From: Streptomyces sp. NA02950
Lineage (GTDB): Bacteria; Actinomycetota; Actinomycetes; Streptomycetales; Streptomycetaceae
DNA length: 64,000 bases
Assembly: GCF_013364155.1 (NCBI RefSeq)
Contig: NZ_CP054916.1
Location: forward strand, 1,178,001 to 1,242,000
Direction of reading: 5' to 3'
Position 1 is the stretch's first letter, and the number at the start of each line of letters is the position of its first letter. The notes beneath the pieces were generated by a model that saw only the letters and a list, made by a program, of their open reading frames with translations, did no database searches and was not told the DNA's origin. Position numbers and translations under genes: made by a program. This document shows, piece after piece, positions 39,801 to 48,492 of the stretch.

Positions 39801-41444
39801 TCAGGTCAGCAGGTCGGACAGTTCGGCGGCGTAGTCCGGGGGCAGATTGGGTTCGGCGGCCAGGCTGGCCAGGAATCCGGGGTCGGCCCCGGCCGTCAGG
39901 CCGTCCAGAGCCAGGGCGGTCAGCGCCGCCGGGTCAACGTCGAGCGGAGCGATCTCGGGGCCGCCGGGGCCCGGCCGGGCCCGCCGGGCCGCTCCGCGCG
40001 GCGCCAGCCGGGGGCGCAGCTCGGTGCCGTTGGGCTCGATCTCGTCCAGGGCCAGCCGCCACCGCGGGCCCTCCTCCGCCCGGGGCGGGGCCCGCCGCGC
40101 GGCCCGTTCGGCATGGCCGGGCAGATCGGCGAGGGCGTGGCTGAGCCGTTCGGCGGCCTCGGTGAGGGTCAGACCGCCGACCACCGGATCGGCGGCGGTC
40201 TGGCGGAGCCGGACGCTGCGGCCGGCGGGCGCCCCGTCGATGAGCGGCTCCAGTTCGGCCGGGTCGGGGGTGAGCTTCCGCATCAGGGCGGTGGTGCCGT
40301 AGCGGGGTGTGCCGTCGATGACGACGAGGGTGATGTCCCGGTCGCGGGCGTCGATCAGGGCGGTGTACGGATTGCCGTCGGCTCCGGCGACGGCGATCAG
40401 ATCAACGCGCATCCCGGGTCGCAGCGAGCCCAGGGTGCGCTCCCAGCGCAGGATGGCGGCCGCGTCCCGGGTGGCCATGGCGACCAGGTCACGGTCGCTG
40501 AGCACCCCGTCCGCGGCGGCGGAGGCCAGCCGGGCCGCCTTGAGCTCGCCCAGCAGCCCCTTGCTGCCGGAGACCGACCAGTCCGAGCCGAGCCCGATGA
40601 GCATGCCGGTGCGGCGGGCGGCGGCGATGTCCGCGGTGCGGCCGTACAGCAGCAGATTCGACAGCGGGGACCACACCATGGAGCCGCCGTGCCCGGCCAG
40701 CACGGTGAAGTCCTCGGGGCTGAGCGCGGTGCAGTGGATGCCGACGAGGTTGTCGGTGATCGCCCACCGGCCGGTCTCGAACTCCAGGTCCTGGAAGTGG
40801 CGGCGCGCCTCCTCGTCGGTGCCTTCGGCCAGGTGCAGCAGCAGCCGGTGGGGCTGCTGGAGCCGGGTGAGGAACCGGTGGGCGTCCACCGCCTCGACAT
40901 CGGCGATCCGGGAGGCGGCCTCGGGCAGTGCGGGGTCGTCGGTGGCCTCGACGTTGCGGACGATGCCGCGGTACATCCGGCGGGAGCCGGTGTTGCTGAA
41001 CAGCGCGATGCCCTGGCTGGTGGTGGTGCCGTTGACCAGGGCCTTGGCCTCCACGTAGCGCACCACGGCGGGCATCAGTCCGGGGTCCTCGCCGAGCACC
41101 GTCATCGGCCCGGTGACCAGGGTGCGGTAGGCCGGATTGACCCGGCCGCCCCAGTCGGAGCGGTTGCCGTAGCGCTCGGGGATCCGCCACAGCGGGAGCA
41201 CGTCGTAGGGCAGGTGGTTGTGCAGTTCGATCAGACCGGGGTAGACGGTGCCGCCGGTGCGGACGACCGGGGTGTCCTCATGGCCCGGCGGCCTGGGCGC
41301 GCCCGCGGGCAGCACCGCGTCGATGAGGCCCCGGCCGATGTAGAGCACACCGTCGTCCAGCACGGTGCCATGCGGGTCCATGGTGACGATCCGGCCCCGC
41401 AGCGCGAACCGCGGGTCCTCCTCGGTGTCCACCGGAGGTGGCAT
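39801..41444 (-). CDS. Amidohydrolase with C-terminal extension
   Basis: A 547-aa metal-dependent hydrolase of the ATZ/TRZ-like branch. HNH (75-77, IELHNHLPYD) gives the HxH metal ligands, then LLHLAEGTDEE, VGIHCTALSPEDF and LGSDWSVSGSKG supply the remaining His and Asp. The last 120 residues (after GTTALMRKL) are not part of the catalytic barrel and contain Ala/Arg/Pro-rich stretches and a helical end with LTLTEAAERLSHALADLPGH. ATG 41444 follows a GAAGGGA site. It is first in an operon with the caspase-like protease. The substrate (deaminase or dechlorinase type) is unknown. Confidence 0.87.
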   Translation of the reverse strand: MPPPVDTEEDPRFALRGRIVTMDPHGTVLDDGVLYIGRGLIDAVLPAGAPRPPGHEDTPVVRTGGTVYPGLIELHNHLPYDVLPLWRIPERYGNRSDWGGRVNPAYRTLVTGPMTVLGEDPGLMPAVVRYVEAKALVNGTTTSQGIALFSNTGSRRMYRGIVRNVEATDDPALPEAASRIADVEAVDAHRFLTRLQQPHRLLLHLAEGTDEEARRHFQDLEFETGRWAITDNLVGIHCTALSPEDFTVLAGHGGSMVWSPLSNLLLYGRTADIAAARRTGMLIGLGSDWSVSGSKGLLGELKAARLASAAADGVLSDRDLVAMATRDAAAILRWERTLGSLRPGMRVDLIAVAGADGNPYTALIDARDRDITLVVIDGTPRYGTTALMRKLTPDPAELEPLIDGAPAGRSVRLRQTAADPVVGGLTLTEAAERLSHALADLPGHAERAARRAPPRAEEGPRWRLALDEIEPNGTELRPRLAPRGAARRARPGPGGPEIAPLDVDPAALTALALDGLTAGADPGFLASLAAEPNLPPDYAAELSDLLT

Positions 41445-41597
41445 GGCGCGTCCCTTCACCTCGCTTCCAGACCGGCGGCCGTCCACGGGCGACCGCCGCC
41501 CCATTAAGCGATGATGATGTGACTTATCCAGTTATGCCCTGTTCTTCGGCCCATCCGGAGGAGAGACCGGTAAGCCCCCACGGAGGAGGAGTCCGCG

Positions 41598-42419
41598 GTG
41601 CACGACTTCGATCCCGGGTACGCCCATGAGCCCTACGCCACCCTGGTCCGCTCCCATCCCGGCCCCGAGGTGTATCCACCGGCGGACTTCCGCGTCGAGT
41701 GGGGACCGGTCTTCCACCGGGGACGGCTCGACGGAAGCGCCAGGATCCTGGTCATCGGACAGGATCCGGCCGCGCACGAAGCGGTCACCCGCCGGATCCT
41801 GGTGGGCGCGGCGGGCCGCCGCGTCCAGGGATTCCTGGTCAAACTGGGCATCGACACCGGCTATGTCATGGTCAACACGTTTCTCTACAGCGTGTACGGG
41901 CAGAGCGGCGGCACCGCCCACGCCCATGACCCGGCCATCGCCGACTACCGCCACGCCTGGCTGGACGCCCTGATGGAGCACAACCCGGTGGAGGCGGTCA
42001 TCGCCTTCGGCGGACTGGCCGACACCGCGTTCCGCACCTGGCAGGCGACCCCGACCGGACGCCGCTACCGGGGCGCCTACCAGCACATGCTGCACCCCAC
42101 CTACCCCGAGAGCGCGTCCTCCTCCGGTAGCACCCCGCTGGCCACGGCGATGGCGAAGCTGCTGGCCGACTGGAACACCGCTCTGGAGGCCCTGCACGGC
42201 GCGATCGTCCGCCCCGACCACGCACGGCCCCTGGCCCCGTACGGCAGCACCGGCTTCACCCCGGCCGATCTCGCGGCCATCCCCGAGGCGGATCTGCCCG
42301 CGGGGCTGCCCGCGTGGATGCGCTCCGCCGAGCCCTGGGCCAGACGGGAAGGCGTCACAGCCGGGGAGAAGCGGGCCACGATCGTGGTGGAGGTCCCGGA
42401 GAGCCTGCGCCCGTTCTGA
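41598..42419 (+). CDS. Uracil-DNA-glycosylase-superfamily protein
   Basis: A 273-aa protein. GTG 41598 follows GGAGGAGGA. The UDG motif A reads ILVIGQDPAAHEAVTR, and VNTFLYSVYGQ, VEAVIAFGGLADTAF and HMLHPTYPESAS (the motif B region) follow. GQDPxxHE-type motifs place it in an unusual subgroup without the canonical GQDPYH; substrate recognition is therefore uncertain, and base excision is not proven. Divergent from the amidohydrolase/caspase operon. Confidence 0.8.
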   Translation: MHDFDPGYAHEPYATLVRSHPGPEVYPPADFRVEWGPVFHRGRLDGSARILVIGQDPAAHEAVTRRILVGAAGRRVQGFLVKLGIDTGYVMVNTFLYSVYGQSGGTAHAHDPAIADYRHAWLDALMEHNPVEAVIAFGGLADTAFRTWQATPTGRRYRGAYQHMLHPTYPESASSSGSTPLATAMAKLLADWNTALEALHGAIVRPDHARPLAPYGSTGFTPADLAAIPEADLPAGLPAWMRSAEPWARREGVTAGEKRATIVVEVPESLRPF

Positions 42420-42447
42420 GCGCGTCGCGGCGCTTCCCGCGGAGCGC

Positions 42448-42960
42448 TCAGCGGAACAGCGCGCCCGCGAGCCGGTCGACGGGCCGGTCGGTGGCCTCCT
42501 CCAGCGCGGCGCGCAGGGTGCGGCTGTCGGTCAGTCCACCGCCGGGGCGGATCAGCCACACATGGCCCTGCCGTACGCACCCCGGCCGGGGGCAGCGCAG
42601 GATCCGGCCCGGTCCGGCCGCGGCCACCGAGCGCCGACGGGCGTACGCCGTTCCGGCCAGCCACGTCTTCCACTCGGCGGCGGAGCCGGGCGGCACCAGG
42701 AACGAGAGCACATGGCTGGCGGTGGCCAGCATCACCGGGCCGGTGGCCGCGTCCCGCCGCTGGAGGGCCTGGATCACCGCGGCGCCGATGTCGTCGGCCA
42801 TTCTGACCAGGTCGAAGAGCGGGCCCACCGGAAGATCGGCGAGACCGCTGCCACTGGCCCACTGGAGCCGTACCCGGCCGGGGTCCTCGCTGCCGGACAG
42901 CAGCCAGTCGGCGGCGTCGACCTCCGCGCTCAGCCGCGCCCGCCGCTCCCCCGCCCTCAT
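42448..42960 (-). CDS. Unrecognised protein in operon with an anti-sigma-type ATPase
   Basis: A 170-aa protein with no family I can name. It starts RAGERRARLSAEVDAADWLL, has a central helical stretch (LFDLVRMADDIGAAVIQALQ) and ends in a C-terminal segment with two Cys (RCPRPGCVRQGHVWLI) that could be a small metal site. Its ATG overlaps the ATPase stop (ATGA), so it is co-translated with it. Partner of an HATPase protein is the only contextual clue. Confidence 0.7.
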   Translation of the reverse strand: MRAGERRARLSAEVDAADWLLSGSEDPGRVRLQWASGSGLADLPVGPLFDLVRMADDIGAAVIQALQRRDAATGPVMLATASHVLSFLVPPGSAAEWKTWLAGTAYARRRSVAAAGPGRILRCPRPGCVRQGHVWLIRPGGGLTDSRTLRAALEEATDRPVDRLAGALFR

Positions 42961-43490
42961 GACCGGCTCTCGAGCGGCAGCGTGAACCACACCTTCTTGC
43001 CCGCGCTCCCGGGGTCGGGGGGCGCGGTGCCCCAGTCCGCGGCCAGGCCGTCCACGATGGCCAGCCCCCGTCCGGACTCGGCGGTCGGGGCCGCCTCACG
43101 GAACCGGGGGACGACGGGCGAGCCGTCGGCCACCTCGACCCGCAGCTCATGGCCGCGGTTCTCGAGCGAGACGGTGATGATGACGGTGTCGGCGGGGCCG
43201 CGGCTGCCGTGCTCCACGGCGTTGGCGAACAGTTCGTTGGTGGCGATGACGGCAGAGTCCACCAGCGCGTCGAGCCGCCATTCGCGCAGATGGCCGGTGA
43301 CCATACGGCGCACCGCGGAGGCCCGGTCCGCCAGCGCGGGGAATTCGGCGCGGAAGAGCCGGCAGGTGTCCACGGACGTCATCGGGGTCCCCCCTCGCCG
43401 ACGGGGGACGGTGTGCTGCCCGCCGGCCGGCTCGGCGCGGGGTCGGCTCGCGGACGGCGCGAGTGCGGTGGTCGTGGACAAGGTGGACAT
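42957..43490 (-). CDS. RsbW/SpoIIAB-like ATP-binding protein (anti-sigma-type)
   Basis: A 177-aa protein: an N-terminal low-complexity extension (1-36), then an HATPase_c_2 domain with N-box TNELFANAVEHG, D-box VADGSP and G-box AESGRGLAIVDGLA. This fits the small Streptomyces family of single-domain serine-kinase/anti-sigma ATPases. ATG 43490 has the strongest ribosome site (GGGAGGTGA); an internal ATG at 43382 would remove the extension. It is followed by an overlapping gene of unknown function. Confidence 0.85.
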   Translation of the reverse strand: MSTLSTTTALAPSASRPRAEPAGGQHTVPRRRGGTPMTSVDTCRLFRAEFPALADRASAVRRMVTGHLREWRLDALVDSAVIATNELFANAVEHGSRGPADTVIITVSLENRGHELRVEVADGSPVVPRFREAAPTAESGRGLAIVDGLAADWGTAPPDPGSAGKKVWFTLPLESRS

Positions 43491-43911
43491 GGTCGGCTCA
43501 CCTCCCTCATCGGCCGACGCCGGCCGCTTCGGCGGCCCTGGAAAGGAACGGCTCACGGTGTCGGTCCTCACGGTCCTCTTCGGTCTGTCGGCTCTGAGGG
43601 CATACGTACACATGGCGTGGTTGATGTCCTGGGGAGCGGGTAAGCGCATTCTGGCGACCGACCACGCCGCATCCGTGCTGGTGGCGGGTGGGGGGCGCGC
43701 CCTGCCCGACCCGCCTGGACCGGCTGCCATGGGCGGAGAGGGCCCGGTCGCGGTGAGTGCCGGATACCGGCATGATTCCTCCTTCGAAGGCAGCGCACAG
43801 CGTCAACGGCCGCCGTTCATGTAGACAAACGGTTGGACCGACCGGCGGGCGAGAGGGCATGGGGGTTGTCCGGTTGTACGGGCGTAGTGGTTCGGGCTGT
43901 ACGGTCCCGGC
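43491..43911. other. Long non-coding gap
   Basis: About 420 bp between the divergent ATPase and SDR genes. I see no plausible protein, no strong hairpin and no clear sigma-factor box. It must hold two promoters; the SDR start region is AT-normal for the window. Confidence 0.5.
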
Positions 43912-44736
43912 GTGGCACGCATGAAGGGGAACAGGAACGGGCAGCTCCGCCCGGGGGTCCGGTCCGGTGTGGAAGGCAAGCGGGTTCTGGTCACCGGGGG
44001 CACCCGGGGGCTGGGCGAACAGATCGTGCGACTGCTGGCCGCGGACGGCGCACGGGTGGCCACCTGTGCGCGGACAGCGGGTGACCTGCGGGGACTTACG
44101 ACGTCACTGGCCGCCGAGGGATACGGCCCGCTGTTCACCCGCGCCCTGGACATCACCGAGCCGGACCGGCTGGAGGAGTTCGTCGTTGCCGCGGCGGAAC
44201 GTTTCAGCGGACTGGACGGCGTGGTGGCCTGCGCGGGCGGGGCACAGGGGCGGGGGCTCGAGGAGGCCGACGCCCGGGACTGGTCCCTGACCTGGGAGAT
44301 GAACGTCGGTCACACCGCGCGGCTGGTGAAGGCCGCGGTGCCACAGCTGCGGCGGGCGGGCGGCGGTTCGGTGGTGGTGATCGCCTCCATCTCCGGATGG
44401 AAGCCGGGGCCGCAGGCCCAGTACGGAGCCGCCAAGGCGGCCCAGATCCATCTGGCGGGCTCGCTCGCCCGCGAACTGGGGCCGGACGGCATCCGGGTCA
44501 ACGCCGTCTCACCGGGGTCGATGCTCATCCCCGGGAAGCGCTGGGACCGGATGCGCGCCGAGGAGCCCGAGGCGTTCGCCCGGTTCACGGCGGAGTTCCC
44601 CCACGGCGAGCTGGTGGCGCCGCAAGAGGTCGCCCGAGTCGTCGCGTTCCTGCTCTCGGATGCCTCGAGCGGTGTCTCCGGCGCTCACCTGCCCGTCGAC
44701 CGCGCCCAGAACGCCCCTACGCCGGGGGGCTACTAG
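43912..44736 (+). CDS. SDR-family oxidoreductase (3-oxoacyl-ACP reductase-like)
   Basis: A 274-aa short-chain dehydrogenase. The cofactor loop VLVTGGTRGLGEQI indicates NADP(H) preference (Arg follows), ACAGG and the catalytic tetrad (IASISGW with Ser, YGAAKAAQ with Tyr/Lys) are intact, and VNAVSPGSMLIPG closes the site. GTG 43912 or the ATG at 43921 could start it. Its stop codon TAG overlaps the first base of the MITE-like element at 44736. Substrate unknown. Confidence 0.9.
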   Translation: MARMKGNRNGQLRPGVRSGVEGKRVLVTGGTRGLGEQIVRLLAADGARVATCARTAGDLRGLTTSLAAEGYGPLFTRALDITEPDRLEEFVVAAAERFSGLDGVVACAGGAQGRGLEEADARDWSLTWEMNVGHTARLVKAAVPQLRRAGGGSVVVIASISGWKPGPQAQYGAAKAAQIHLAGSLARELGPDGIRVNAVSPGSMLIPGKRWDRMRAEEPEAFARFTAEFPHGELVAPQEVARVVAFLLSDASSGVSGAHLPVDRAQNAPTPGGY

Positions 44737-44808
44737 GCCCCGTCCGGCGGATCTCAGCCCGCGACACCTGGCACCGGGCTGCTCCTCGAAGATCCACCGG
44801 ACGGGGCC
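44736..44808. mobile_element. MITE-like inverted-repeat element (copy 2)
   Basis: A 73-bp element with 19-bp terminal inverted repeats, 18 of 19 matching (44736-44754 / 44790-44808, core CCGTCCGGNGGATCT). The termini resemble those of the element at 29686-29802 but the centre is shorter. It begins at the SDR stop codon and lies between convergent genes, where it may serve as terminator for both. Confidence 0.75.
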
Positions 44809-44856
44809 GGCTGCCACCCGGCGCTCCCCCGAAGGGGCGTTGCCGGGCGCCACCGG

Positions 44857-46260
44857 TCAGGCGGCGGTGCCGAGCACGGTTCGCGACCGTCGCTCGAACT
44901 CCCTGACCAGAGGCTCCTTCTGGCGCGGCCGCAGCCGTGCCCGGAAGTCGCGCAGCGCCTGGACCGAGCGCTCGCTGTGCACCCCGCTGAGGGTGTCCAG
45001 CGCCTCGCCCGCGGCCCCGAGCGCCTCGTCCAGCCGGTTCTGCTGGAGGTAGGCGGTGGCCAGCACGGACCGGCTGATGGCCTGGCGGCGGCGCCGGTCG
45101 GCGTTGGCACGGACCGACTCTGCGGCCGCGTGTTCGGCCTCCGCGGAGTTGCCCAGGTCACGGAAGCACAGCGCGGCCTCGGCCGCCAGGTAGTGGTGGT
45201 CGAGGAAGCGCACCCACGGCGACTCCTGCTCGGCGCCGCGGCTGGCCTCCAGCTGGGCGTCGGCCGCGCGCAGCGACTTGGACGCCTCCCGGGGCTGGTC
45301 GAGGGCGGCGTATCCGCGGGCTGCCATGGCGTGCAGCCGCATCAGACCGAGCGGACTGCCCGCGTGCTTCGCGGTGGCCACCCCCACCCGGGCCAGCTCG
45401 ACCCCCGCCTCGGGCTGACCCAGGTTGGTGGACAGATGGGAGAGCCCGGCGAGGATCTGACCGCCGAGCACCCGGTCGCCGCCTTCCGCGCACAGCCGCA
45501 GCGCCTGTGTCATATAGCGCTGGGCCAGGCCGTATTCGGCGTTGTCATAGCTGCTCCAGCCGGCCATGGCGGCCAGTTTGGCGGCCGCGGTGAACAGCTG
45601 GCGCCGCTCGTGCGGGGGCGCGCCGCGCTGCTGGAGCATGGGGACGACCTCGGTCGACAGATAGAGCACGATGCTGGCGCGGACCTGGCCGCCGCCGAAC
45701 CGGTTGTCCATCTCGTCGAACATGCTGATGGCCGCGTGGACCTGCTCGACGCGGCCGCCGTCGGCCACGGCGGCCAGACGGGCGGAGTCCTGGTTCTCGA
45801 CCAGCCACAGCAGCCATTCGCGCTGTGGGGTCACCAGCGCGCCGGCGACGAAGGGCACCGCACCCAGCAGGCTGCGGCGGGAGATATCGGTGGAGCCGAG
45901 TTCGGCGAGCGTGTGCAAGGTTTCGCTTACGTCCTCCCGGTAGGCCAGCGCCCTGGCGACCACCGGGCGCTGTCGGTCGGCTATGAAGCCGAGCTCGGCG
46001 GGGCCGACGGGCCTGCCGAGCCGGTGGGAGAGCACGGCGGCGATCAGCTCCGGGGTGCTGCCGCGCGGCTGTCCGCCCTGGAGCCAGCGGGTGACGGAGG
46101 CCTTGTCGTAGTTCGACTGGCATCCCTGCCGACGGCCCAGCTCGTTGACCCGGTGGGCCAACGCGGCGTAGGAGCATCCGGATTCCTTGAGGGCGGTGGC
46201 CAACGCGCTGTTGACGGCGGCGTTCTGGCGTACGCCCGTGGGCTGTGCGTCGTGCGTCAC
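44857..46260 (-). CDS. XRE-like regulator with TPR region (NsdA-like)
   Basis: A 467-aa protein. The N-terminal part is a helix-turn-helix-like segment (LATALKESGCSYAALAHRVN, then DKASVTRWLQGGQPRG) and the rest is helical TPR-type repeats (VGVATAKHAGSPLGLMRLHA, ARGYAALDQPREASKSLRAA). This is a large Streptomyces family related to NsdA, a developmental and antibiotic regulator. It is divergent from the XRE/DUF397 pair with a 276-bp gap. GTG 46260 is the best start but not certain. Confidence 0.85.
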   Translation of the reverse strand: MTHDAQPTGVRQNAAVNSALATALKESGCSYAALAHRVNELGRRQGCQSNYDKASVTRWLQGGQPRGSTPELIAAVLSHRLGRPVGPAELGFIADRQRPVVARALAYREDVSETLHTLAELGSTDISRRSLLGAVPFVAGALVTPQREWLLWLVENQDSARLAAVADGGRVEQVHAAISMFDEMDNRFGGGQVRASIVLYLSTEVVPMLQQRGAPPHERRQLFTAAAKLAAMAGWSSYDNAEYGLAQRYMTQALRLCAEGGDRVLGGQILAGLSHLSTNLGQPEAGVELARVGVATAKHAGSPLGLMRLHAMAARGYAALDQPREASKSLRAADAQLEASRGAEQESPWVRFLDHHYLAAEAALCFRDLGNSAEAEHAAAESVRANADRRRRQAISRSVLATAYLQQNRLDEALGAAGEALDTLSGVHSERSVQALRDFRARLRPRQKEPLVREFERRSRTVLGTAA

Positions 46261-46536
46261 CGTGACCGTCCCGAGCTCGGGCCACGGCGATCTGCGGGAT
46301 CCCCGCCGCGGGGCGCCGACCGGACAGCCGGGCACCTCAACGACGTTGTGGGCAGGGGTGGTTGGGAGCCCTCGCCATGGAGGGTGAGATGGGTCACGTG
46401 CTCACTATGGGTGGTGACACACTCACCCCGCAAGCGTCGTTCTGATAATTTCAAACCGATCCGCTCGTGCTGTATATGTCGCCGGAACACGTGGCACACT
46501 GTGCGGGCATATGACGGCCAGTTCGGGAGGCGGGAC
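46261..46536. other. Divergent promoter region
   Basis: Gap between two regulators. It contains a -10-like TGATAAT (46443-46449) within an AT-richer stretch (46435-46480) and several short symmetrical words (GTGGCACACTGTGC near 46490), but no unambiguous promoter or operator. Confidence 0.4.
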
Positions 46537-47403
46537 GTGAGCGAGGCACGGCCGGCCGGAGCCGCCCCCACCGTATTGCGCAGGGTGCTGGGCAAACGCC
46601 TGCGCCAGTTGCGCGAGCGGGCCAAGGTCTCCTTCGAGGAGGCCGCCCAGGCCATCGAGGTCACCCCGCTGACCGTCCGCCGGATGGAAAAGGCGGAGGT
46701 CGGCCTCAAGATCCCGTACGTCAAGGAGCTGTTGCGCAATTACGGGGTTCGGGGTCCGGAGATCGAGGACTTCCTCGCCCTGGCCCGGGAGGCCAACCAG
46801 CCGGGCTGGTGGCATCAGTTCCGGGATGTCCTGCCCGACTGGTTCAGCGCGTACGTCAGCCTGGAGAGCGAGGCGACGGTCATCCGCGCGTACGAGCCGC
46901 ACTACGTCCCCGGACTGCTCCAGACCGAGGACTACGCCCGAGCGGTACTGCGCATCGGTTTCCCCAACGACAGCGAGGAGGAGCTGGACCGCCGGATCGC
47001 CCTGCGCGTCCAGCGGCAGAGCCTGCTCACCAAACCGGACGCGCCGACCATATGGGCCATCCTCGACGAGACGGTGCTGCGGCGCCCGGTCGGCGGCCAC
47101 CAGGTGATGCGCGAGCAGATCGACCATCTGACCGCCGCGCTGGACTGGCCCAAGGTCCGGCTCCAGGTCATGCGGTTCGCCGCGGGACCGCACCCCGGGG
47201 CCTTCGGCCCCTTCCACTACTTCCGCTTCGGGTTCTCCGAACTCCCGGACGTGGTCTACACCGAGAGCCTCACCGGTGCGGTCTATGTGGACCGGCCCGC
47301 CGAGGTGGTCGCCTATCTGGAGGTCCTGGACCGGATGGCGGTCCAGGCCGAACCCATCGCCGACACCGGCACCGTCCTGGCCGAACTGGGTAAGGAGTTC
47401 TGA
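46537..47403 (+). CDS. XRE-family regulator with DUF5753 domain
   Basis: A 288-aa protein. GTG 46537 has GGGAGG six bases upstream. Residues 18-75 are an XRE helix-turn-helix (LGKRLRQLRERAKVSFEEAA, VTPLTVRRMEKAEVGLKIPY); residues 105-280 are DUF5753 (YVSLESEATVIRAYEPHYVP, LLQTEDYARAVLRI, FRFGFSELPDVVYTE). In Streptomyces such regulators are usually followed by a DUF397 partner, as here, 1 bp downstream; WhiJ and AbaA-type systems are examples that repress development. Confidence 0.92.
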   Translation: MSEARPAGAAPTVLRRVLGKRLRQLRERAKVSFEEAAQAIEVTPLTVRRMEKAEVGLKIPYVKELLRNYGVRGPEIEDFLALAREANQPGWWHQFRDVLPDWFSAYVSLESEATVIRAYEPHYVPGLLQTEDYARAVLRIGFPNDSEEELDRRIALRVQRQSLLTKPDAPTIWAILDETVLRRPVGGHQVMREQIDHLTAALDWPKVRLQVMRFAAGPHPGAFGPFHYFRFGFSELPDVVYTESLTGAVYVDRPAEVVAYLEVLDRMAVQAEPIADTGTVLAELGKEF

Positions 47404-47404
47404 G

Positions 47405-47644
47405 ATGACCGATCCCGTCTACAGCGGTATGCCGGCCACGGATCTGGGCGCGGAGGGCTGGGAGAAGCCCTGGAGCGGCACCAACGGCGGCACCTGCATC
47501 GAGGCGAAGCGGCTTCCTGACGGCCGGGTGGCACTGCGCCAGTCCACCGATCCGTCCGGCCCCGCGCTGATATACACCCGCTCCGAGGTCGCCTCCTTCC
47601 TGGACGCGGCAAAGGCGGGCGAAGCCGACTTCCTCATCGCCTAG
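47405..47644 (+). CDS. DUF397 small partner protein
   Basis: A 79-aa DUF397 protein: GAEGWEKPWSGTNGGTCIEAK, then VALRQSTDPSGPALIYTRSE and VASFLDAAKAGEADFLI. It begins 1 bp after the XRE gene and is thought to bind that regulator and relieve its repression. No DNA-binding motif of its own. Confidence 0.92.
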   Translation: MTDPVYSGMPATDLGAEGWEKPWSGTNGGTCIEAKRLPDGRVALRQSTDPSGPALIYTRSEVASFLDAAKAGEADFLIA

Positions 47645-47810
47645 CCGCCCCGGTACGCGTGCGTTGGGGCCGTCCCCCGGAAAACCACTACGCCCGCACA
47701 ACCGAACAACCCCGCAGCTCACTCCCGCCCCTGGCCTCGCGCCACGCACACTGGAGGAGCCGTGGCGGGCGGCGGTGTCGTCCCCCTGAACCGAGTACGG
47801 GACACATGGG

Positions 47811-47834
47811 ACGACGGGACGACGGGACGACGGG
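47811..47834. repeat. Three 8-bp tandem repeats forming the ribosome-binding region
   Basis: ACGACGGG is present three times without interruption and ends exactly before ATG 47835. Slippage would change spacing or strength of the ribosome site. Confidence 0.75.
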
Positions 47835-48428
47835 ATGAACCTTCACCAGCTGACCGCACAGCGCCGTACGCTCGTCGTCGAGGGCTGTGACGGGGTGCTC
47901 AGAGACCGCCTGCTGACCGGACTGGCCGAGAGCCACGGCTACGCCATCGGCCGCGCGCCCCGGGAGCTGCCGCATATCGACCCGGTGCGGCCCTACCGCG
48001 AGATCCTCCAGCAGGGCGGGGCGCTCGCGGTGGACGCCCATCTGGTCGGGGAGTTGGTCTACGGGCCGCTGCGGCGCGGCCACTCCCGGGTCACCTGGAT
48101 CCAGGCGTTCGACTTCGCCGACGCGCTGGCCGAGCGCCACGGCGTCTTCGTCCACGTCAGGGCGCCGGTCGCGGTGCTCGAGGACCGGATGGCCGCACGC
48201 GGCGGCCCGGCGGCGGACCTCCCGGAGATCGCCGCCGCGGTGCCCGCCTTCGAGAGCGCGTTCCGCACCCTCGCCCAGCACGCCCCGGTGGTCACGGTCG
48301 ACGAGAATCCGCTGACCGGCCCCGGCACCGGAGCGTCCGACCGCGCCGTCGCAACTCCGGTGAGCTCACTGACCCGGCGACTGCCGCGGATCCGCTCCCC
48401 CGTCCCCCTCGTCGTCCAACCTCGCTGA
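47835..48428 (+). CDS. P-loop kinase-like protein with degenerate Walker A
   Basis: A 197-aa protein beginning TLVVEGCDGVLRDRLLTGL, which lines up with the FEGPDGAGKST loop of thymidylate/nucleotide kinases but lacks the Gly-Lys-Ser needed for phosphate binding. The remaining pattern (FVHVRAPVAVLEDRMAARGG as the lid/Arg helix) keeps the fold. It is either a pseudo-kinase or a specialised relative. It precedes a DUF574 methyltransferase in the same direction. Confidence 0.6.
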   Translation: MNLHQLTAQRRTLVVEGCDGVLRDRLLTGLAESHGYAIGRAPRELPHIDPVRPYREILQQGGALAVDAHLVGELVYGPLRRGHSRVTWIQAFDFADALAERHGVFVHVRAPVAVLEDRMAARGGPAADLPEIAAAVPAFESAFRTLAQHAPVVTVDENPLTGPGTGASDRAVATPVSSLTRRLPRIRSPVPLVVQPR

Positions 48429-48492
48429 ACTCCCGGGCGCCGACGCTACGTTGGTGCCCCCACAGGCAGTCGCACGGCAGGAGAACCTCCCC

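Noticed and set aside
43507..43860. Open frames in the gap before the SDR gene
   Set aside because: No ribosome site, no family motif, and composition like a non-coding region.
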